Shown piece after piece: positions 8,097-10,774 of a stretch of DNA of 10,774 bases (its first letter is position 1; the number at the start of each line of letters is the position of its first letter). The stretch lies in the NCBI GenBank assembly GCA_021200075.1, contig JAJQGZ010000068.1:1-10774 (forward strand), given 5' to 3'. A model generated the notes under the pieces. It was not told the origin of the DNA. It worked only from the letters and a program-made list of their open reading frames with translations, and searched no databases. Both the position numbers and the translations under genes were made by a program. This DNA comes from Clostridiales bacterium (GTDB lineage: Bacteria > Bacillota > Clostridia > Oscillospirales > Acutalibacteraceae).

Positions 8097-9212
8097 TTAT
8101 TTAAAATAGCTGTAATATTGGCATTTAATCATTCCGTTATAAAGTTTCCTGCGTTTATCGGCTTTCCTGCCGAAATTGCGTTCAAATTCTTCATCGGGGG
8201 AAATTATACCATATGATCTGCCCTTTTGCGGCAAAAATTTTTCGCCCATAATATGATAAATTTTTTCCGCTTCCCTGACATCGAGCATTCTTTCACCGTA
8301 AGGCGGATTTGTAACAAGAGTACAGTTTTGAGTATAAAAAGCAAAATCCTTAATATCCCTTTGTTCAAGGTGCATATATTTATCAACACCTATGCGTTTT
8401 GAATTAATCATTGTCAGCTCAAGAGCGTGAGGGTCAATATCACTGCCGTATGCGGCAAAATCAGTGTCTTTCTTAATTATATCATGACATCTCTGCCTTT
8501 CGCTCTTCCAGACGCTTTCTTCAATAAATCCCCAGCGGTCGCACTCAAAGTTCCTGTCAATACCGGGTGCAATATTATGGGCGAGCATTGCGCCCTCAAT
8601 AAGAATTGTGCCGCTGCCGCAGCAAGGGTCATAAAGAGCGTGATAATGCCTTAAATGCGAAAGAGAGCAAAGCGCCGCCGCAAGAGTTTCCCTTATCGGG
8701 GCAATATTTGACTCCGGTCTGTAGCCTCGTTTATGAAGTCCTCTGCCGGTTGTATCAAGCATAATCACAGCTTCGTTTTTCATAATTGAAAATTGAATTT
8801 GATGAACAGGCCCGCTTTCCTTAAACAAGGATACTTTATATTCCTTTTTAAGCGATTCAACTACCGCCTTTTTTATAATCTTTTGGCAATCGGGTACGGA
8901 ATGAAGAGTTGAATTAAGGCAGTATCCTTTAACGGGGAAAGTATCGTTACAGCCGATAAAATCAGCCCACGGTAATGCTTTAACACCCTCAAAAAGCTCT
9001 TCAAAGCTGCTAGCATTAAACCTGCCGAGAACAATGAGTATCCTTTCAGAAAAGCGGGAATTGATATTTGCCCTGGCGAGAATGTCCTTGCCGCCCTCGA
9101 AAAATACCCTTCCGTTTTCCACTCGAACATTTTGAGCGTCCATCATTTTAAGCTCATCGGCGACAAGCCCCTCAAGGCCCAAAAGGCACGGCGCCGTCAT
9201 CAATAAATTCAT
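8097..9212 (-). CDS. ypsC: THUMP-domain class I SAM-dependent RNA methyltransferase (YpsC/RlmL group)
   Basis: The 371 residues match COG0116-type methyltransferases, whose best-known member (N-terminal half of E. coli RlmKL) makes N2-methylguanosine in 23S rRNA. The N-terminus APCLLGLEGLVADEL and the GRVFFEG block are typical; residues about 45-155 form the THUMP RNA-binding region. The Rossmann-fold methyltransferase follows, with SAM-binding DPCCGSGT (195-202), an acidic GSDID strand end (about 266-270) and the catalytic TNPPYGERM (NPPY at 302-305). The length fits the stand-alone Firmicute form (about 380), without the RlmK half. ATG 9212 is preceded by AGGT at about 7 bases. It lies downstream of the divIC terminator and so probably has its own promoter in 9213-9304, although I could not identify a convincing one. 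The exact target base is inferred from the family only. Confidence 0.88.
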   Translation of the reverse strand: MNLLMTAPCLLGLEGLVADELKMMDAQNVRVENGRVFFEGGKDILARANINSRFSERILIVLGRFNASSFEELFEGVKALPWADFIGCNDTFPVKGYCLNSTLHSVPDCQKIIKKAVVESLKKEYKVSLFKESGPVHQIQFSIMKNEAVIMLDTTGRGLHKRGYRPESNIAPIRETLAAALCSLSHLRHYHALYDPCCGSGTILIEGAMLAHNIAPGIDRNFECDRWGFIEESVWKSERQRCHDIIKKDTDFAAYGSDIDPHALELTMINSKRIGVDKYMHLEQRDIKDFAFYTQNCTLVTNPPYGERMLDVREAEKIYHIMGEKFLPQKGRSYGIISPDEEFERNFGRKADKRRKLYNGMIKCQYYSYFK

Positions 9213-9249
9213 AATTATTACCTGCGCATGTCTAAATTTATTTTTAAGG

Positions 9250-9282
9250 TTACACTACCGTATCATTTTGTTACGGTTGTAA
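9250..9282. repeat. Interrupted inverted repeat upstream of the RNA methyltransferase
   Basis: TTACA (9250-9254) and ACCGTA (9257-9262) pair perfectly with TACGGT (9272-9277) and TGTAA (9278-9282): eleven base pairs with a two-base CT bulge and a 9-nt centre. It has no T-run on either strand, so it is not a standard terminator. It sits about 40 bases before the methyltransferase ATG and could be an operator or a 5'-UTR hairpin. Its function is unknown. Confidence 0.5.
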
Positions 9283-9304
9283 TCATTTGCATTATTCAAA
9301 GCTT

Positions 9305-9332
9305 AAAAAAACAGACCGAGAAAACCCGGTCC
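9305..9332 (-). terminator. Intrinsic terminator after divIC
   Basis: On the minus strand GACCGGG pairs with CTCGGTC (9331-9314) around a TTTT loop, with one G-U pair. TG and then seven T residues follow (the A7 at 9305-9311 on the + strand). It begins 17 bases after the divIC stop and should end the rqcP-yabP-yabQ-divIC transcript. Confidence 0.85.
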
Positions 9333-9348
9333 GAAATTTTCCTATCGC

Positions 9349-9702
9349 TTATTTTGATGACGAAATATCATAAAATACAATTTCGTTTGATTTAACATAG
9401 CCCTTTTCACGAGCCTTTTGTTCAATATAATCATCTAAGCTGTCGCTGTCTAAAACCGCCTGAAGCTCTTTATTTTCCTGCGTTTGCTCCTCGTACTCAG
9501 CACTGATTTCTTCCTTTTGACTTTCCAGTCTGCTGATGTCCTTGTGCTGGTTAATCGTACTTATACCGAAGACTACAAACAGTGCAAGGAGAAAAATGCC
9601 CGAAATAATCGTGAAAACATTTTTACCGCCGAAAAGCTTTTTATCCGACTTTTTATTCGACTTTTTCTCATTCCTGTTCTTTTTCATTATGTTCACATAC
9701 AT
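9349..9702 (-). CDS. divIC: Septum formation initiator / cell-division protein DivIC (FtsB-like)
   Basis: A bitopic membrane protein of the divisome that works with FtsL and DivIB at the septum. The sequence has the expected layout: a short, very basic cytoplasmic N-terminus (Lys/Arg/Asn-rich, 6-27), one transmembrane helix (about 29-50), an extracytoplasmic heptad-like coiled coil rich in Glu/Gln/Lys (about 53-84), then the family's C-terminal block DDYIEQKAREKGYVKSNEIV. At 117 residues it is normal in length. The start is uncertain: ATG 9702 and ATG 9687 are in frame and neither has a good Shine-Dalgarno site. Its place as last gene after rqcP, yabP and yabQ is the standard Firmicute order. 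A good promoter in the gap after yabQ (9737-9766) would let it be made independently of the sporulation genes, as vegetative division requires. Confidence 0.9.
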   Translation of the reverse strand: MYVNIMKKNRNEKKSNKKSDKKLFGGKNVFTIISGIFLLALFVVFGISTINQHKDISRLESQKEEISAEYEEQTQENKELQAVLDSDSLDDYIEQKAREKGYVKSNEIVFYDISSSK

Positions 9703-9736
9703 CAGCTTTTACTCGGTTAGGAATTTTTACTTTTAT

Positions 9737-9766
9737 ATTATAATATAAAACGGTAACATATTGCAA
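9737..9766 (-). promoter_or_regulatory. Probable vegetative promoter of divIC
   Basis: On the minus strand TTGCAA (9766-9761) and a perfect TATAAT (9742-9737) are separated by 18 bases, inside the AT-rich 93-base gap between yabQ and divIC. Transcription would start near 9730, about 28 bases before the divIC ATG. This would uncouple divIC from the upstream genes. Confidence 0.6.
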
Positions 9767-9795
9767 TACTTTTTTTAAACTTTTTAGGCGATTTT

Positions 9796-10086
9796 TCACT
9801 TTTTTAACCGAATTTTAACTTTCTTTGCAATATACCGCTCCGCTTTGATGGATATCGAACCGAAAGTCCATATGTAAAGAAGAAAACCGACAAGCATAAA
9901 AACAAAATAATACGCCCGAATATTGCCGCTGTCATACACAATAAGGTAGGAAAATGTGGCAAGTGAGCATATTACCCAAAACAGTAAATCAAAAATAAAA
10001 TCCGAATTGAACACAAGCCGCAAAATGCGGAGAAAATCGTAAAAAATGCCGAACATCACACCCAAAATCAGTGCAAAAAACCTCAC
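9796..10086 (-). CDS. yabQ: Spore cortex biosynthesis protein YabQ
   Basis: A small integral membrane protein which in Bacillus is made in the mother cell and needed for spore cortex formation. The 96 residues show a first hydrophobic stretch running into the family signature FGIFYDFLRILR (about 12-23), a second membrane helix (about 31-50), a third (about 58-76), and a very basic tail after ISIKAERY. The start is GTG (10086-10084): there is no nearby ATG, and the frame is open upstream only to a stop inside yabP. The GTG overlaps the restored yabP stop as GTGA, which supports both this start and translational coupling, since no strong Shine-Dalgarno site is present. Many homologues have a somewhat longer N-terminus. 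Confidence 0.85.
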   Translation of the reverse strand: MRFFALILGVMFGIFYDFLRILRLVFNSDFIFDLLFWVICSLATFSYLIVYDSGNIRAYYFVFMLVGFLLYIWTFGSISIKAERYIAKKVKIRLKK

Positions 10087-10351
10087 CCACCGAAAAGTCT
10101 CTTTAAAAGCGAGAACAAACTGAATTTTTCACTGTAAACAAGCGAAACAATTTTTTCCGCTGACGCTCAAAAAATCCGCTTTCAACATTAAGTTTCTCGA
10201 TATGAAGCATATCGCTCTTGATAGTCAGCTCTCCGCAGGAGCATATGGCTGAAATTTCTTCCTCGTTAAATGCGTCCACATCATTTACGCCGGTGACGGT
10301 CAGCTTTTCCCTGTTTGTGAGAGTTAAAATATGTTCCGAAACATTTTCCAT
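10083..10351 (-). pseudogene. yabP: Sporulation protein YabP, interrupted by two +1 homopolymer changes
   Basis: YabP/YqfC-family proteins are small soluble sporulation proteins. From ATG 10351 (GGGTGG seven bases upstream) the first 59 residues fit the family, including the GVNDVDAFNEEEI and LHIEKLNVESG blocks. The frame as written then runs through unrelated Arg/Phe-rich sequence to a stop at 10103 (82 residues). Taking one base out of the T6 run (10174-10169 read on the minus strand) and one out of the A6 run (10156-10151) restores a family-like end: FLSVSGKIVSLVYSEKFS, then LLKRLFGG and TGA at 10085-10083. The restored protein has 88 residues, and its stop overlaps the yabQ GTG. That coincidence strongly argues the restored frame is ancestral. 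Whether the changes are real mutations or sequence errors cannot be told here. Confidence 0.85.
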
Positions 10352-10380
10352 AGTATACCACCCGATAAATTTTATGCCAA
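10352..10380 (-). promoter_or_regulatory. Promoter-like sequence abutting the yabP start
   Basis: On the minus strand TTGGCA (10380-10375) and TATACT (10357-10352) are 17 bases apart, close to the vegetative consensus. The string TATACTAT also resembles the mother-cell sigma-E -10 box. The -10 touches the yabP ATG, so a transcript from it would start inside yabP and would serve yabQ, or be leaderless. It may be chance. Confidence 0.25.
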
Positions 10381-10459
10381 GCTCAAGCGAAATATTCGGA
10401 TAAATACAATTAAAATCAAGGGTTATGTTCTTCTATATTTCCTCGTACATTGACGAAGC

Positions 10460-10672
10460 TTACTCCTTTGTGGCATATTTCGAAACGGAAAGTACCCTGT
10501 ATTTATTTTCCCTTACGCCGAGGGAAATTTTGATTTCATCGCCAACCTTAACATTATACGACGCTCTTGCGACCTTACCGTTGACCTCAATCTTTCCGGC
10601 ATCGCACGCTTCGTTTGCAACAGTTCTGCGCTTTATTATGTGTGAAAATTTTAAATACTTATCAAGTCTCAT
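10460..10672 (-). CDS. rqcP: S4-domain RNA-binding protein RqcP (YabO/Hsp15-like), probably truncated at the C-terminus
   Basis: RqcP binds stalled 50S subunits and, with RqcH, drives C-terminal alanine tailing in bacterial ribosome-associated quality control. The sequence is an S4 domain almost end to end: MRLDKYLKFSHIIKRRTVA at the start, a DAGKIEVNGKVARAS loop-strand unit (about 24-38), then VKVGDEIKI. ATG 10672 follows AAGGTG (10677-10682). The frame stops at TAA 10462-10460 after ATKE, giving 70 residues. The next eight codons in the same frame read ASSMYEEI and end at TAG 10435-10433, matching the EEAANMY-type end of Bacillus YabO, so TAA probably replaced a Glu codon. The S4 core is untouched, so the short product may still bind RNA. 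It heads the yabP-yabQ-divIC cluster. The 102 bases upstream hold no gene or promoter that I can support. Confidence 0.85.
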   Translation of the reverse strand: MRLDKYLKFSHIIKRRTVANEACDAGKIEVNGKVARASYNVKVGDEIKISLGVRENKYRVLSVSKYATKE

Positions 10673-10774
10673 ATAACACCTTAAAAATAAGTTCTTTTCT
10701 AATATTGGGATAAATTTACAACGGTCGGATAATATGTCGGATATGGTAACATGGTTTACAAAATGTCCGAGGAC

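Noticed and set aside
10673..10774. Possible end of an upstream gene (for example hup, often found before rqcP) or a plus-strand start near 10733.
   Set aside because: No reading frame in these 102 bases resembles the HU C-terminus or another known protein end, and no Shine-Dalgarno site precedes the plus-strand ATGs.
1..10774. CRISPR arrays, tRNA or rRNA genes, transposases, integrases, toxin-antitoxin or phage-defence genes.
   Set aside because: I saw no regularly spaced repeats, no tRNA-like or rRNA-like sequence, and no motif of these protein families in any frame.

Overview
The window looks like a low-GC, spore-forming Firmicute of the class Clostridia, most likely a gut Oscillospirales/Ruminococcaceae-type bacterium. 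The evidence is the rqcP-yabP-yabQ-divIC gene order, the AT-rich intergenic DNA, purine-rich Shine-Dalgarno sites, TTG and GTG starts, and intrinsic terminators. The species cannot be named from this sequence.

Positions 1-2657 (+ strand) hold a two-gene polysaccharide O-acetylation module. An AlgI-type MBOAT acetyltransferase (91-1505) is followed by its usual partner, a DHHW/AlgX-like protein (1516-2657). Both are broken as written. The MBOAT gene has an in-frame TGA at a normally Trp codon plus at least four frame changes. The DHHW gene has one frameshift that cuts off its predicted catalytic serine. A hairpin with T-runs on both sides (2699-2744) separates this module from the convergent minus-strand genes.

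Positions 2752-8010 (- strand) form a compact, intact transcription unit read right to left: an alpha-phosphoglucomutase (pgcA-like), an 80-residue NifU-like Fe-S domain protein, a large cytosolic GH38 alpha-mannosidase, and a small unrecognised membrane-anchored protein. A plausible promoter lies just upstream of pgcA. The unit points to intracellular handling of mannose-containing oligosaccharides and hexose phosphates. Next to it (8097-9212, - strand) is a THUMP-domain RNA methyltransferase of the YpsC/RlmL group.

Positions 9349-10672 (- strand) carry the classic Firmicute cluster rqcP (S4 RNA-binding protein of ribosome quality control), yabP and yabQ (sporulation) and divIC (cell division), ending in a good intrinsic terminator. 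yabP carries two +1 changes in homopolymer runs. Undoing them restores a family-like C-terminus and a GTGA stop/start overlap with yabQ. rqcP has a premature TAA nine codons before the end expected from the family.

I found no clear novel defence, mobile or RNA system. The most notable feature is that lesions are confined to the two ends of the window (91-2657 and 10083-10462) while about 6.5 kb in the middle is intact. Either two regions are under relaxed selection (loss of O-acetylation and sporulation functions), or sequence quality is poor at the ends of an assembled contig.
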